Source: Enterococcus sp. ZJ1622
GTDB lineage: Bacteria > Bacillota > Bacilli > Lactobacillales > Enterococcaceae
Length of the DNA: 64,000 nucleotides
Assembly: GCF_011038845.1 (NCBI RefSeq)
Contig: NZ_JAAKDW010000003.1
Span: forward strand, 62,001-126,000
Reading direction: 5' to 3'
The notes beneath the pieces are model-generated. The model was not told where the DNA came from. It did not search any database and saw only the letters and a list, made by a program, of their open reading frames with translations. Positions within the stretch are counted from its first letter, which is position 1; every line of letters starts with the position of its first letter. Below are positions 37,139 to 45,459 of this stretch, in pieces. The position numbers and the translations under genes are program-made.

Positions 37139-38143
37139 ATGAAGCAGATATATAAACGATCCGTTCTGACAACGATTTTATCGGTGGTTGTTCTTTTGAT
37201 CATCATGACTGATGTAATTATCTATGCGGCAGAAACAGAAGATTTCTCTTTTGTGATCACTTCTGATCCGCAATATCCGTGGACAGACAAGACAGACGCT
37301 GGAGAAAGTGAGCCAGGCAATGTGAAAAAAAGACGCTCTAAAGAATTGATACGACAGCAATATGAAAGTATCAATGATTATCATGAAGCAGTCAAGAACA
37401 ATCAGCTAATGATCATAAACGGAGATATGACAGCCTATGGACATTTGTCCGAGTGGTTCGTTATCGAAAGAAAACTGAAACGATTGAAGATGCCTTATGC
37501 TTATGGGCTAGGAAACCATGATATCGAGAACAACTGGTATGACACCTTCAGAAACAATGCGTGGCGGCGCTCCTTCGCAAAAGCACTGCATCACATCGAT
37601 GAGGTCCCGAATCTTCTTGCAAAAGATGTCCAGGTAACAAAGCACTTTCCATGGCGACGGACGTATACTGGGAGCTTGAGCTATTCTTTTCAATTAGGGG
37701 ATTTCCGCGTGATCCAGGCACAAAACCATCCGATGATGAATTACACTTCGCATGGGCGGCTTACTTATTCCTTAATTGATGGGATCGACTGGATTCTCCA
37801 GCAGTTGGAAGAGGCAAAGCAAAAGAATGAGCCAGTCCTTTTGAATGTACATAAACCATTAAGTATTTGGTGGGGCGATGGCGAAAAACGAGCGATGTTT
37901 TCTGATAAATTGGAAGAATACCATGAGGAGGGGATATTGAAAGCTGTTTTCCATGGGCACTATCATACGGATTTAGGAGAATCAGAAGATTGGGAGCTTT
38001 TTGATCAGCTGCCTGTTTATTATTCAGGAAGTGCTTCACAGCGAAGCTATCTGATCAATGAAGTAAGAGAGGGACAGTTATCGATCTATAAAGTACAAGA
38101 AAATGATTGGCGAAACAAAGAACTCATCAGTGTGATCGATTGA
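37139..38143 (+). CDS. Membrane-anchored or secreted calcineurin-like metallophosphoesterase
   Basis: 334 residues, ATG 37139. A hydrophobic N-terminus (about 9-29, TTILSVVVLLIIMTDVIIYAA) acts as signal peptide or anchor, so the enzyme is extracytoplasmic. Metal motifs are SDPQYPW (about 42-48), NGDMTAYG (about 96-103), GLGNHDIENN (about 122-131), NVHKP and HGHYHTD (about 278-284). The first motif has DPQ in place of the usual DxH, as in some purple-acid-like families. The substrate is unknown. The stop TGA lies in a repeat-family TTGAACACCGT sequence, so the C-terminus ends at a repeat insertion. Confidence 0.82.
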   Translation: MKQIYKRSVLTTILSVVVLLIIMTDVIIYAAETEDFSFVITSDPQYPWTDKTDAGESEPGNVKKRRSKELIRQQYESINDYHEAVKNNQLMIINGDMTAYGHLSEWFVIERKLKRLKMPYAYGLGNHDIENNWYDTFRNNAWRRSFAKALHHIDEVPNLLAKDVQVTKHFPWRRTYTGSLSYSFQLGDFRVIQAQNHPMMNYTSHGRLTYSLIDGIDWILQQLEEAKQKNEPVLLNVHKPLSIWWGDGEKRAMFSDKLEEYHEEGILKAVFHGHYHTDLGESEDWELFDQLPVYYSGSASQRSYLINEVREGQLSIYKVQENDWRNKELISVID

Positions 38144-38200
38144 ACACCGTTTATTCGAAAAAAAGAGCTGTGACAAGATTTTTGTCACAACTCTTTTGGA
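38142..38200. terminator. Repeat-derived terminator module
   Basis: GAACACCGTTTATTCG followed by AAAAGAGCTGTGACAA/TTGTCACAACTCTTTT (38161-38197). It is the same module as at 33047, 49113 and 57260. It separates the convergent phosphoesterase and ABC transporter. Confidence 0.8.
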
Positions 38201-38217
38201 TAGAAATATATGAGATA

Positions 38218-38958
38218 TCAGCTATTTAGAATACGTGATAAGAATTCTTTGGTCCGTTCTTCTTTTGGATGAACGAAGATTTCTTCTGGAGAGCCTTCTT
38301 CTGCAATGATTCCTTTGTCCATGAAAATCACTCGATCGGAAACATCTTTGGCGAATTCCATCTCATGGGTCACGATGACCATTGTCAATCCTGTATGAGC
38401 CAAATCTTTGATCGTATTCAGCACTTCGCCGACCATTTCAGGGTCAAGAGCGGAAGTAGGTTCATCAAAAAGCAGGACGTCAGGATTCATTGACAATGCG
38501 CGAGCAATTGCGACCCGCTGCTTTTGACCACCGGATAATTGAGCAGGTTTTGCTTCGATATAACGATCCATCCCTACTTTTTCTAAATTCTCGATCGCTA
38601 TTCTTCGGGCAGTCTCTTTATCTCGTTTCAATACCGTTGTTTGGCCTGATATACAGTTTTCCAGTACATCCATATTGTTGAACAAATTGAAGGACTGGAA
38701 GACCATGCCAAGGTTCGTACGATATTTAGGCAAATTATATTTAGGTTTCAAGACGTTTTCGCCATTATAGATGATCTCACCGTCTGTTGGTTTTTCCAAC
38801 AAATTGATACAGCGCAAGAAGGTGGATTTTCCTGAACCTGAAGAGCCGATGATCGTCACGACTTCACCTTTGTTCACGGTGACGCTGATATCTTTTAATA
38901 CTTCGTTTTCGCCGAAGTTTTTTCTTAAATGGTTGATTTCGATGATTTTTTCACTCAT
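38218..38958 (-). CDS. Amino acid ABC transporter, ATP-binding protein (lysine-regulated)
   Basis: 246 residues, ATG 38958 behind AGGAGG. Walker A is GSSGSGKST (about 38-46), the signature [15 protein letters not shown] (about 140-154) and Walker [12 protein letters not shown] (about 161-171). It belongs to the polar amino acid subfamily (GlnQ/HisP type). It follows the substrate-binding/permease gene by 12 bases in one operon whose leader is a lysine riboswitch, so lysine or a related basic amino acid is the likely cargo despite GlnQ-like annotation. Confidence 0.9.
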   Translation of the reverse strand: MSEKIIEINHLRKNFGENEVLKDISVTVNKGEVVTIIGSSGSGKSTFLRCINLLEKPTDGEIIYNGENVLKPKYNLPKYRTNLGMVFQSFNLFNNMDVLENCISGQTTVLKRDKETARRIAIENLEKVGMDRYIEAKPAQLSGGQKQRVAIARALSMNPDVLLFDEPTSALDPEMVGEVLNTIKDLAHTGLTMVIVTHEMEFAKDVSDRVIFMDKGIIAEEGSPEEIFVHPKEERTKEFLSRILNS

Positions 38959-38970
38959 GATTCTTCCTCC

Positions 38971-40563
38971 TTATTCCTGCAAGTTTGAGTTATCGATCTC
39001 TTCAAGTTTCGTATAAGCAGAAGGTCCATCGATTTTCTTTTCTAACGCACGCAGGATTCTCGTGATCGTGAATGTCATGATCAAGTAGATGATCCCAACG
39101 ATCGTGAATGTCTGGAAGAATTGGAAATTGGCACCGGAAGCTGAATTCCCCTGGAAGAACAAGTCAGCTACACCGATGACACTCAATACAGCAGTATCTT
39201 TGATGTTGATCACGAATTCGTTCCCTGTTGCTGGCAAGATATTTCGTAAAACTTGTGGAATCACGACTTTACGCATCGTTTGACCATGCGTCATCCCGAT
39301 TGCTTGTGCAGCTTCGAATTGTCCTTCATCGACAGCAAAGATGCCTCCACGAACGATCTCTGTCATGTATGCCCCAGTGTTGAGGGAAACGATAAACAAA
39401 GCTGCGATCGTACGATTCAATGAAATGCCAAAAGCTAAAGCTAATCCATAGAAGATGACCATTGCTTGTACCATCATCGGTGTGCCGCGGAAGATCTCGA
39501 CATAGATCGATAAGATCGCATTTCCGATTTTCTGGAGCCAACGAGTCACAGTGTTACTAGATTCAGGAACTGAACGAGAGACGCCGATCAGCAACCCCAG
39601 CGTCGTCCCGACGACTGTACCGATCAAAGCGATGAATAATGTGAGACCTGCACCACGCAAGAACATATTCCCGTACTGTTTCCAGATCGTCGTGAAATCA
39701 GAGATGATCCCTGATTTTTCTCCGCTATCTGTTGCTGCGGGCTGATCTTTGACTGCTTGATCCATGATCTTTGTTCGTTCTTCCTGAGAGATACCGCCAA
39801 GGATCGTGTTCACTTTTTGGATATCTGGGTCGCCTTTACGCATCCCGACAGAGATCTGTACATCTTCAGGATTAGTTTGGAACCCATTTGCACCGTTGAA
39901 TTCCAGCATTTTAAGTTTTTTATCGACACTTGTTGCAGTGACTCCTTCAGGTCGTTCGCTGACATAGCCATCGATCATTCCAGAAGACAATGCCGTACGC
40001 ATCGCTGAGAAGTTATCCATTGCTTGCTGTTTTTGTACATCAGGAATCTGATCGATCACGGTGTAATGGAAAGTATTCAGCTGAGCAGTGATTTTGGCAC
40101 CAGACAAATCAGCTAATTTTTTCGCATTTGCATATTTCCCGTCTTTTTGAACCACGACCACTAATTGTGATTCATAATAAGGGTCTGTAAAGTCGATTTC
40201 TTTTTTTCGTTCAGCGGTAGGGCTCATCCCTGCGATGATCGCATCGATCTTGCCTGACTGGAGCGCAGGGGCGAGACCATCCCATTTTGTTTGGACAATG
40301 ACTAATTTCTTTCCTAAGTCATCCGCTATTTTTTTTGCGATTTGAACATCATAGCCGCCAGCGTAACTATTTTGACCTTGGATCGGCAAAGCACCGTTTT
40401 CGTCTGTTTGCTGTGACCAGTTGAAGGGCGCATAACCCGCCTCCATTCCTACGCGAAATTCATCGCTCGGGGTTTTTTCATCTGCATTTGCCGAATATCC
40501 AACGCTGATCAGTGAAAGGATAAAGGCGAAGAGTACGGTAACTGAAACCATATTTTTTTTCAT
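38971..40563 (-). CDS. Amino acid ABC transporter, fused substrate-binding and permease protein (lysine-regulated)
   Basis: 530 residues, ATG 40563. A signal peptide (1-28), an SBP_bac_3 domain (about 35-260; VGMEAGYAPFNW, DAIIAGMSPTAERKKEIDFT), then a permease domain (about 295-510) with five spans and the EAA-type loop QFEAAQAIGMTHGQTMRKVVIPQ. This GlnPH-like fusion tethers the binding domain to the membrane. The lysine riboswitch in the leader points to lysine uptake, as proposed for similar transporters in Lactobacillales. Confidence 0.88.
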   Translation of the reverse strand: MKKNMVSVTVLFAFILSLISVGYSANADEKTPSDEFRVGMEAGYAPFNWSQQTDENGALPIQGQNSYAGGYDVQIAKKIADDLGKKLVIVQTKWDGLAPALQSGKIDAIIAGMSPTAERKKEIDFTDPYYESQLVVVVQKDGKYANAKKLADLSGAKITAQLNTFHYTVIDQIPDVQKQQAMDNFSAMRTALSSGMIDGYVSERPEGVTATSVDKKLKMLEFNGANGFQTNPEDVQISVGMRKGDPDIQKVNTILGGISQEERTKIMDQAVKDQPAATDSGEKSGIISDFTTIWKQYGNMFLRGAGLTLFIALIGTVVGTTLGLLIGVSRSVPESSNTVTRWLQKIGNAILSIYVEIFRGTPMMVQAMVIFYGLALAFGISLNRTIAALFIVSLNTGAYMTEIVRGGIFAVDEGQFEAAQAIGMTHGQTMRKVVIPQVLRNILPATGNEFVINIKDTAVLSVIGVADLFFQGNSASGANFQFFQTFTIVGIIYLIMTFTITRILRALEKKIDGPSAYTKLEEIDNSNLQE

Positions 40564-40630
40564 TTTTTTCTCCCTTTCTTCTTATATGATACACGAGCGG
40601 TCTAGATGAAATGCGTCAAAGCTTTATCAA

Positions 40631-40942
40631 TAAAAATAAAAAGCGACCGATTTATGGATATAAAAAGGCCGCTAAAATTTCACAAGGTGATAAACCTCTC
40701 ACAAAACATAGCGCAACTTAGCATCACTGCTAAGACAGTCCGCAAGCTCTTAACTTGCGTCCCAACATACACTTCAAGCAAAAAAGTGCACATTTCGGCG
40801 ATCCTCCCTACACCTGCTTCACTGTGTTTGCTTCACTCCACAGGATTAATGATTCTCGCGACCTCTACCTCATTGATTGAGGCATCTCGTATTCAGTTAT
40901 TTATACAAAAAATAGTGTACGATAGTCTAGAGGCTTTGTCAA
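40631..40942 (-). promoter_or_regulatory. Lysine riboswitch (L-box) with promoter and terminator
   Basis: Minus-strand promoter: TTGACA (40937-40942) and TACACT (40914-40919), 17 bases apart. The aptamer (about 40885-40705) contains the hallmark AGAGGTCGCG and GATCGCCGAA. Its hairpins are GTGCACTT/AAGTGTAT (P3), CGCAAG/CTTGCG (P4, 40741-40759) and TTAGCA/TGCTAA (P5). A terminator AGCGGCC/GGTCGCT with T run (40673-40631) follows, so lysine should cause premature termination. The call rests on core motifs and helix order; P1 pairing is imperfect as I draw it. Confidence 0.85.
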
Positions 40943-41084
40943 TCTATAACTGCTGTTTTTTGAAAAAAATGCTGATAAGCATAGAAGTGCTTACTTTTAA
41001 TCAGATCCCTTTCAAAACGTGGATCAATTTCTTTAAATTCAACAATAGTATAATTATACATAAAAATGAATGGAACGCAATAAA

Positions 41085-41130
41085 AAAAGAGCTGGTTCAG
41101 AAATAGATATCTCTGAAACCAGTTCCAATA
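41085..41130 (-). terminator. Terminator of small membrane protein gene
   Basis: On the minus strand AACTGGTTTCAGAGATA pairs with TATTTCTGAACCAGCT, followed by a T run. Confidence 0.85.
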
Positions 41131-41139
41131 GTTCTATAC

Positions 41140-41436
41140 TCAGGCAACGGCTTTTTTTGGCTCGCGCCCTAAGACGGCTTGCGCAATGATCGTCACGCCG
41201 TAGATTGCTAATATTAAATAGATCAGGCTTGAGTATTGTGTGATCCCCCAGCCCCATGTTCGATAAATTGCTAAAGTAATGGCTAAAACTATCGCAGCAA
41301 GCACATTGAAAAATGCGAATGCCCAAAGATTTCCATTTTCTTTGCGTACAAAATAGAAGACGGAAAAATAAATGCTTAATGCTAACCAGGCGATACAAGC
41401 CAAAATAACGCCCCAGTAAATAAAGAATGGTAACAT
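41140..41436 (-). CDS. Small membrane protein, unknown
   Basis: 98 residues, ATG 41436 with a GAGG ribosome site. Three hydrophobic helices: about 4-28, 38-58 and 68-90. The tail GREPKKAVA is basic. No family is recognised. It has its own terminator and stands between the lysine transporter leader and a repeat cluster. The 300 bases downstream of its terminator are occupied by the riboswitch promoter region. Confidence 0.7.
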   Translation of the reverse strand: MLPFFIYWGVILACIAWLALSIYFSVFYFVRKENGNLWAFAFFNVLAAIVLAITLAIYRTWGWGITQYSSLIYLILAIYGVTIIAQAVLGREPKKAVA

Positions 41437-41520
41437 ATCGATTCACCTCGCTTCAGCAGTATTGTAACACGTTTACATTTATTTGTCAGGGAGATTGTGA
41501 GAAAATGTTCAAGAAATAAA

Positions 41521-41715
41521 AAGGTCATGAAAAAGCTGGTCTGCATCAAGTAATAAGAACAGACAAACAAAAATAGCTTCTCATGTTTTTGATTTGGCTG
41601 GACTTATTACCGCAGATGCAAGCTTTTGAATGCCGTGTATCGAGAGGTCATGAAAAACTGTCCTGCATCAAGCAGAGCAATCAAACAGATAAAAACAGCT
41701 GGTCCTGTTTGTCTG
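41521..41715. repeat. Modular intergenic repeat (one full and one degenerate unit)
   Basis: Unit one runs from AGGTCATGAAAAAGCTG (41522) to TTTTGAATGCCGTGT (about 41634), with AATAAG...CTTATT inside. Unit two (about 41642-41715) starts GAGGTCATGAAAAACTG and is degraded. It lies between the small membrane protein gene and the Sir2 pseudogene. Confidence 0.8.
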
Positions 41716-41805
41716 CTGAAGGGAATAGTTGTTGAATAATCAATTGTCTATTTTACCGAGAATAATCTTCTCTTTTGGATTATAATAAAGAAGAGGTGAC
41801 AGGAC

Positions 41806-42531
41806 ATGAAAAAATTGACGGTCGAAGAAGCAGCAGAAAAGATCCTTGCAAAAAAACACGTGACTTTTTTAACTGGCGCAGGTGTCTCTACGCCTTCTGG
41901 AGTGCCGGATTACCGTTCATTGAAAGGTGTGTATCAGGGCATCGAGCAGCCAGAATATCTATTGAGTCATCAAGCAATGTAGAAGGAGCCAGAAAAATTT
42001 TATAGCTTTGTCAAAAAATTGTATCATCCAGAAGCAGAACCGAACGTGATCCATCATGAGATAGCAGAACTGGCAAAGAAAAAAGACGTCTGGGTCGTCT
42101 CACAAAATATCGACGGCCTGCATGCAAAAGCAGGAAGCACCCAGTTAGTTGATTTCCATGGGAGCCTCTATCATTGTCATTGCCGAAAATGTGGAGAACC
42201 TGTTTCTTGGAGAGCTTATCTAAAAAGCGATAGCCATGAAACATGCGGGGGACAGATCCGTCCCGACATCGTTTTATACGGAGAAGGATTCCAGGACGAA
42301 ACACTTGAGCAGGCGACTGACGCAGTACGCAAAGCTGAGCTTATCGTGATTGCTGGTACGAGCTTCCAAGTCCATCCGTTTTGTGATCTGGTTCAATTTC
42401 GTGCAGCAGACGCCTCGATTCTAGTGATTAACCAAACGCCGATCCATCTAGCCCAGGATTATGAATTTATCCAAGAAGACGGAGCAGTCGTCTTCAACAA
42501 AATACAAGAATTAGGAGCAGAACATGACTGA
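41806..42531 (+). pseudogene. Sir2-family NAD-dependent deacetylase with one in-frame stop
   Basis: From ATG 41806 a single frame of 242 codons is intact except for TAG at 41980-41982 (codon 59). Upstream: FLTGAGVSTPSGVPDYRS, the NAD-binding GAG motif. Downstream: SQNIDGLHAKAGS, four-Cys zinc site (CHCRKC and CGG), GTSFQVHPF. Without the stop it would be a normal class U/M-type sirtuin. A TTG-to-TAG or similar single change could explain it. Restart at ATG 42019 lacks a ribosome site and would miss the GAG motif. It overlaps the next gene by 8 bases. Confidence 0.85.
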
Positions 42532-43375
42532 AATCAAAAGTGAAAAAGAAAAAATGATCGCAGGAGAGCTTTATTTTGCCAACGACCCAGAGCTTGTAGC
42601 AGACCGGAAATTTGCCCGGGGACAAAGCCAGATCATCAATCAGGCCGAAACGGCAGAATTACGAGCACAATTGCTCAAAGAGACATTCGGACGCACAGGG
42701 AAAAAAATCTATATGGAACCCACCATCAATTTTGATTATGGCTATAATATATTTATCGGAGAGAATTTTTATGCGAATTTCAATTGTACGTTTTTAGACG
42801 TGAGTACGATCGAAATCGGAGATAACTGCATGTTCGCACCAAACGTCCAGCTTTACACAGCCACTCATCCGCTACATCCAGTGAAACGAAACAGCGGGTT
42901 GGAATACGCGAAACCGATCAAGATCGGGAACAATGTCTGGCTTGGCGGTGGTGTGATCATTACACCAGGCGTCACGTTGGGGGACAATGTTGTCGTAGGT
43001 GCAGGGGCAGTCGTCACGAAATCGTTTCCAGATAACGTAGTGATCGCAGGGAATCCGGCACGGATCATCAAAACTGTGGAAGAAGAACAGCCTAGACCTT
43101 CTCTTGATTCGCTACGGCAAACGATCGATGCCATCGATCAAGAGTTAGTCAGATTGCTTGAAAAAAGGATGGATACCGTAACGAGAGTCGGCGCATTGAA
43201 AAAAGAAACAGGGAAAGCTGTTCTTGATGAAAGACGCGAACAGCAAGTCTTGGCAAAAGTAGCAGGATTACTGAAAAAACCAGAGTATAAAGAAACAATC
43301 ACCAATACCTATGCAGATCTTATGAAACATTCTCGTGCATATCAAGACAAGATGAAAAAGGAGGAGCAGGAGTGA
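42524..43375 (+). CDS. Maltose O-acetyltransferase-like protein fused to chorismate mutase domain
   Basis: 283 residues, ATG 42524 behind AGGAG. The N-terminal part (1-187) has the Mac region ([16 protein letters not shown]) and a left-handed beta helix with hexapeptide repeats ([18 protein letters not shown]-type, GNPARIIK end), like maltose/galactoside acetyltransferases. The C-terminal part (about 194-275: [40 protein letters not shown]) is an AroQ-type chorismate mutase domain. The two functions are not normally linked. Neither a missing active site nor a frameshift is apparent. It is coupled to the Sir2 remnant and to NiaR by overlaps. Confidence 0.85.
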   Translation: MTEIKSEKEKMIAGELYFANDPELVADRKFARGQSQIINQAETAELRAQLLKETFGRTGKKIYMEPTINFDYGYNIFIGENFYANFNCTFLDVSTIEIGDNCMFAPNVQLYTATHPLHPVKRNSGLEYAKPIKIGNNVWLGGGVIITPGVTLGDNVVVGAGAVVTKSFPDNVVIAGNPARIIKTVEEEQPRPSLDSLRQTIDAIDQELVRLLEKRMDTVTRVGALKKETGKAVLDERREQQVLAKVAGLLKKPEYKETITNTYADLMKHSRAYQDKMKKEEQE

Positions 43376-43893
43376 TCGAAGGAGACAAACGGCGCCAGCA
43401 AATCATGCAGACCTTAGCAGGTGAACAGCGGCCTATCAGTGCCAGCCGATTCGCCAAGAATTTTGGTGTGAGTCGTCAGATCATTGTGGGAGACATCGCA
43501 CTGCTACGTGCCGCTGGAAAGAACATCATTGCAACAGCAAGAGGATATATCCTTGAAACAGAAGAAACCAATACTGGACATGTCAGTAAAATCGCTGTGC
43601 AGCATGGGAAGGATCAGACGGAAGAAGAGCTTCGTCTGATCGTAGAAAATGGTGGAGAGATCATCGATGTGATCGTGGAGCACCCGCTCTATGGAGAACT
43701 GACAGGAACGCTACACATCAAAACGGCACAAGACATCGATTCGTTCATGAGACGTTACGAAAAAAGCAATGCCTCTTTATTGTCCGAATTGACCGATGGG
43801 ATCCACCTGCATACGATCCGCTATCCAGAAAAACACATGCTGAAAACCATCAGACAAAAGCTGGCTGAAGCAGGGATCTTGTACGAAGGATAA
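43372..43893 (+). CDS. niaR: NAD biosynthesis/niacin-responsive repressor NiaR (HTH-3H)
   Basis: 173 residues from GTG 43372, overlapping the previous stop by 4 bases. N-terminal HTH_11 (about 5-58; [25 protein letters not shown]). The C-terminal 3H domain (about 75-170) has its conserved His residues in [16 protein letters not shown] and LHTIRYPE. NiaR binds nicotinic acid and represses NAD synthesis or niacin uptake genes in Firmicutes. No nadABC or niaP is adjacent. Link with an NAD-consuming sirtuin gene in the same transcript is suggestive. Confidence 0.88.
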   Translation: MIEGDKRRQQIMQTLAGEQRPISASRFAKNFGVSRQIIVGDIALLRAAGKNIIATARGYILETEETNTGHVSKIAVQHGKDQTEEELRLIVENGGEIIDVIVEHPLYGELTGTLHIKTAQDIDSFMRRYEKSNASLLSELTDGIHLHTIRYPEKHMLKTIRQKLAEAGILYEG

Positions 43894-43935
43894 CATGCTC
43901 TACACAAAAACAACTGAATAGAACAACCTTAAAGA

Positions 43936-43966
43936 ACTGGCGAAATCCTAACGCCAGTTTTTTTAT
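43936..43966 (+). terminator. niaR terminator, start of the shared intergenic block
   Basis: ACTGGCG (43936-43942) pairs with CGCCAGT (43952-43958), followed by seven T. The CGCCAG-T-run-TTTTGAGAAAAA sequence recurs before the next two genes. Confidence 0.88.
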
Positions 43967-44028
43967 TTTTGAGAAAAAATTGTTCTACTTATCAGAATAA
44001 ATCACTGTATACTTTTTAATAAAAGGAG
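43951..44028 (+). repeat. Shared terminator-promoter block, copy 1
   Basis: AACGCCAG, T run, ATTTTTGAGAAAAA and TTGTTC are followed 22 bases later by TATACT and then AAGGAG. Copies stand at about 45333-45450 and 47927-48022. In copies 1 and 3 the TTGTTC to TATACT distance is the same (22). The block probably carries the promoter of the downstream gene. Confidence 0.6.
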
Positions 44029-44037
44029 ATGTTCAAA

Positions 44038-45306
44038 ATGGATTCAGAGAAACAGAAAGGACAAAAAATCAGTTTATTTGTAAAAGAAAATGCAACAGAT
44101 TGGGATAAAAATCTTGATGAAATTATTTTTAAATTGAAAAATCCTACGAAAAAAGACCATGAGATTTCATACATTAATGATTATATCTCTGCTACAGTCG
44201 ATGCACTCTTCGCAAATCAAAAGGAATTTTCTAACAAAGACCATAGGCAACACTTTTTTGAGAATTTCACAAATTATATCCCATCAGATAAAAAGAACTG
44301 GAATTTGTGGGACGATTTCCAAAAAGTCAGTAGAAGTTTTGAGGAACTCAAATTAGAAAACATATGTAACAATCTAGGCGTCCATTTTGACAAAGAATTG
44401 ACGAATGATGATAAACTAAAAATCATTGGTTACTTGAATGATTTGAAAGGAGAAATAACCGTAGAAATAGCAAAGATCAATCCAATGACGGAATTGAACT
44501 TTGATTATGATCCGATGCGAATATATGCAGAAGACCAACTAGAGGATGTATCTCATGCTCCATCAGATTATTACGATAGTGAGGTCAGTTATGATTGTTA
44601 TATTGATAGAAAGGATTTTGATAAATATGCCGATAAACTAGAGGCTAAGGGGGGAATTTACTATGTAATTCTGGATATTGAAAAGCAAATTCCAAGTGGA
44701 AAAGAAGATCATTTTTACAGTAAAACATCGGACCATCCAGCAATTAGATATGCATATTACAATAAGGAAAGTTTGAAAGGACAGATTTTTCTGTTTGATC
44801 GCAATTTAAAAATTGCTGATAAACTACCATGGGAAAGAGAAGAACTTGCTGAAGAATGGAAAAAATGTAAAATAATCCCTCTTACACCTGTCACTCAAGA
44901 AGAAAACACGCTTCCTAAAGAGAAATTGAGCGAAACACGGATACACCAGCCAATACATTCACAACAAAATCAGCAAACAAATAAACCAAAAAGGCAAAAA
45001 CACGCTTTGCCAGACATCTTGGAAATAGATGTAAAAGAATATAAGCTAATGAGAACTGCTCAATGGGTAGCAGCTTCGACATCAGGATTAGTACCAGAGA
45101 ATCTAAAACAGTCCACATCTGAAGCAAAACAACAAAGTCGTACAAAAGAGAATATCGACATGAAAGACCCTTCAGTCATCCGCGCCACTCATGATACTAA
45201 AAAACTAAAAGAATTGGTTGTACCAGCGGTCTGCGCAGCAACTAAACAGAAGAAAGCGGAGAAAAAAAAGAACTGGTTAAAAAATTTGATAGTTTGCTAT
45301 AGATGA
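44038..45306 (+). CDS. NLWxxFQ-module protein A (unrecognised family)
   Basis: 422 residues, ATG 44038, ten bases after AAGGAG; ATG 44029 is too close. I do not recognise the family. One module spans about 40-285: YISATVDALFANQKEF, then NLWDDFQKVSRSFEELKLENIC (first part at 89-95), VEIAKINPM (142-150), LNFDYDP (153-159), LPWERE (263-268), W274 and LTPVT (282-286). It is followed by a long polar Gln/Lys/Asn-rich tail (290-422). No signal peptide, no membrane span. It is nearest to the third module of the next gene. Cytoplasmic location is inferred. Low GC relative to neighbours suggests acquisition or fast evolution. Confidence 0.7.
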   Translation: MDSEKQKGQKISLFVKENATDWDKNLDEIIFKLKNPTKKDHEISYINDYISATVDALFANQKEFSNKDHRQHFFENFTNYIPSDKKNWNLWDDFQKVSRSFEELKLENICNNLGVHFDKELTNDDKLKIIGYLNDLKGEITVEIAKINPMTELNFDYDPMRIYAEDQLEDVSHAPSDYYDSEVSYDCYIDRKDFDKYADKLEAKGGIYYVILDIEKQIPSGKEDHFYSKTSDHPAIRYAYYNKESLKGQIFLFDRNLKIADKLPWEREELAEEWKKCKIIPLTPVTQEENTLPKEKLSETRIHQPIHSQQNQQTNKPKRQKHALPDILEIDVKEYKLMRTAQWVAASTSGLVPENLKQSTSEAKQQSRTKENIDMKDPSVIRATHDTKKLKELVVPAVCAATKQKKAEKKKNWLKNLIVCYR

Positions 45307-45332
45307 GCCGCGATGAAATAAAACAGATAGAA

Positions 45333-45450
45333 AAAGCCAACGCCAGTTTTTTTATTTTTGAGAAAAAGCTGTTCTATTTGTCTGGATACATTCTGTTAAA
45401 CTTTTCGGATAAGCAGTTGAATCGCAAAATGATACACATAGGAAAGGAAA
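45333..45450 (+). repeat. Shared terminator-promoter block, copy 2
   Basis: AACGCCAG, T run, ATTTTTGAGAAAAA, CTGTTC, then TTAAACTTTTCGGATA where copy 3 has TATACTTTTCGATA. The matching CTGGCG arm is missing here, so this copy no longer forms the terminator hairpin. Confidence 0.55.
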
Positions 45451-45459
45451 AGTTGACAA

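Noticed and set aside
40606-41106. A 166-residue open frame on the plus strand
   Set aside because: It is antisense to the lysine riboswitch and its promoter, has no ribosome site, and its composition follows the structured RNA.
42019-42531. A shortened sirtuin starting at ATG 42019
   Set aside because: No ribosome site, and it would lack the NAD-binding N-terminus, so a broken gene is the better reading.
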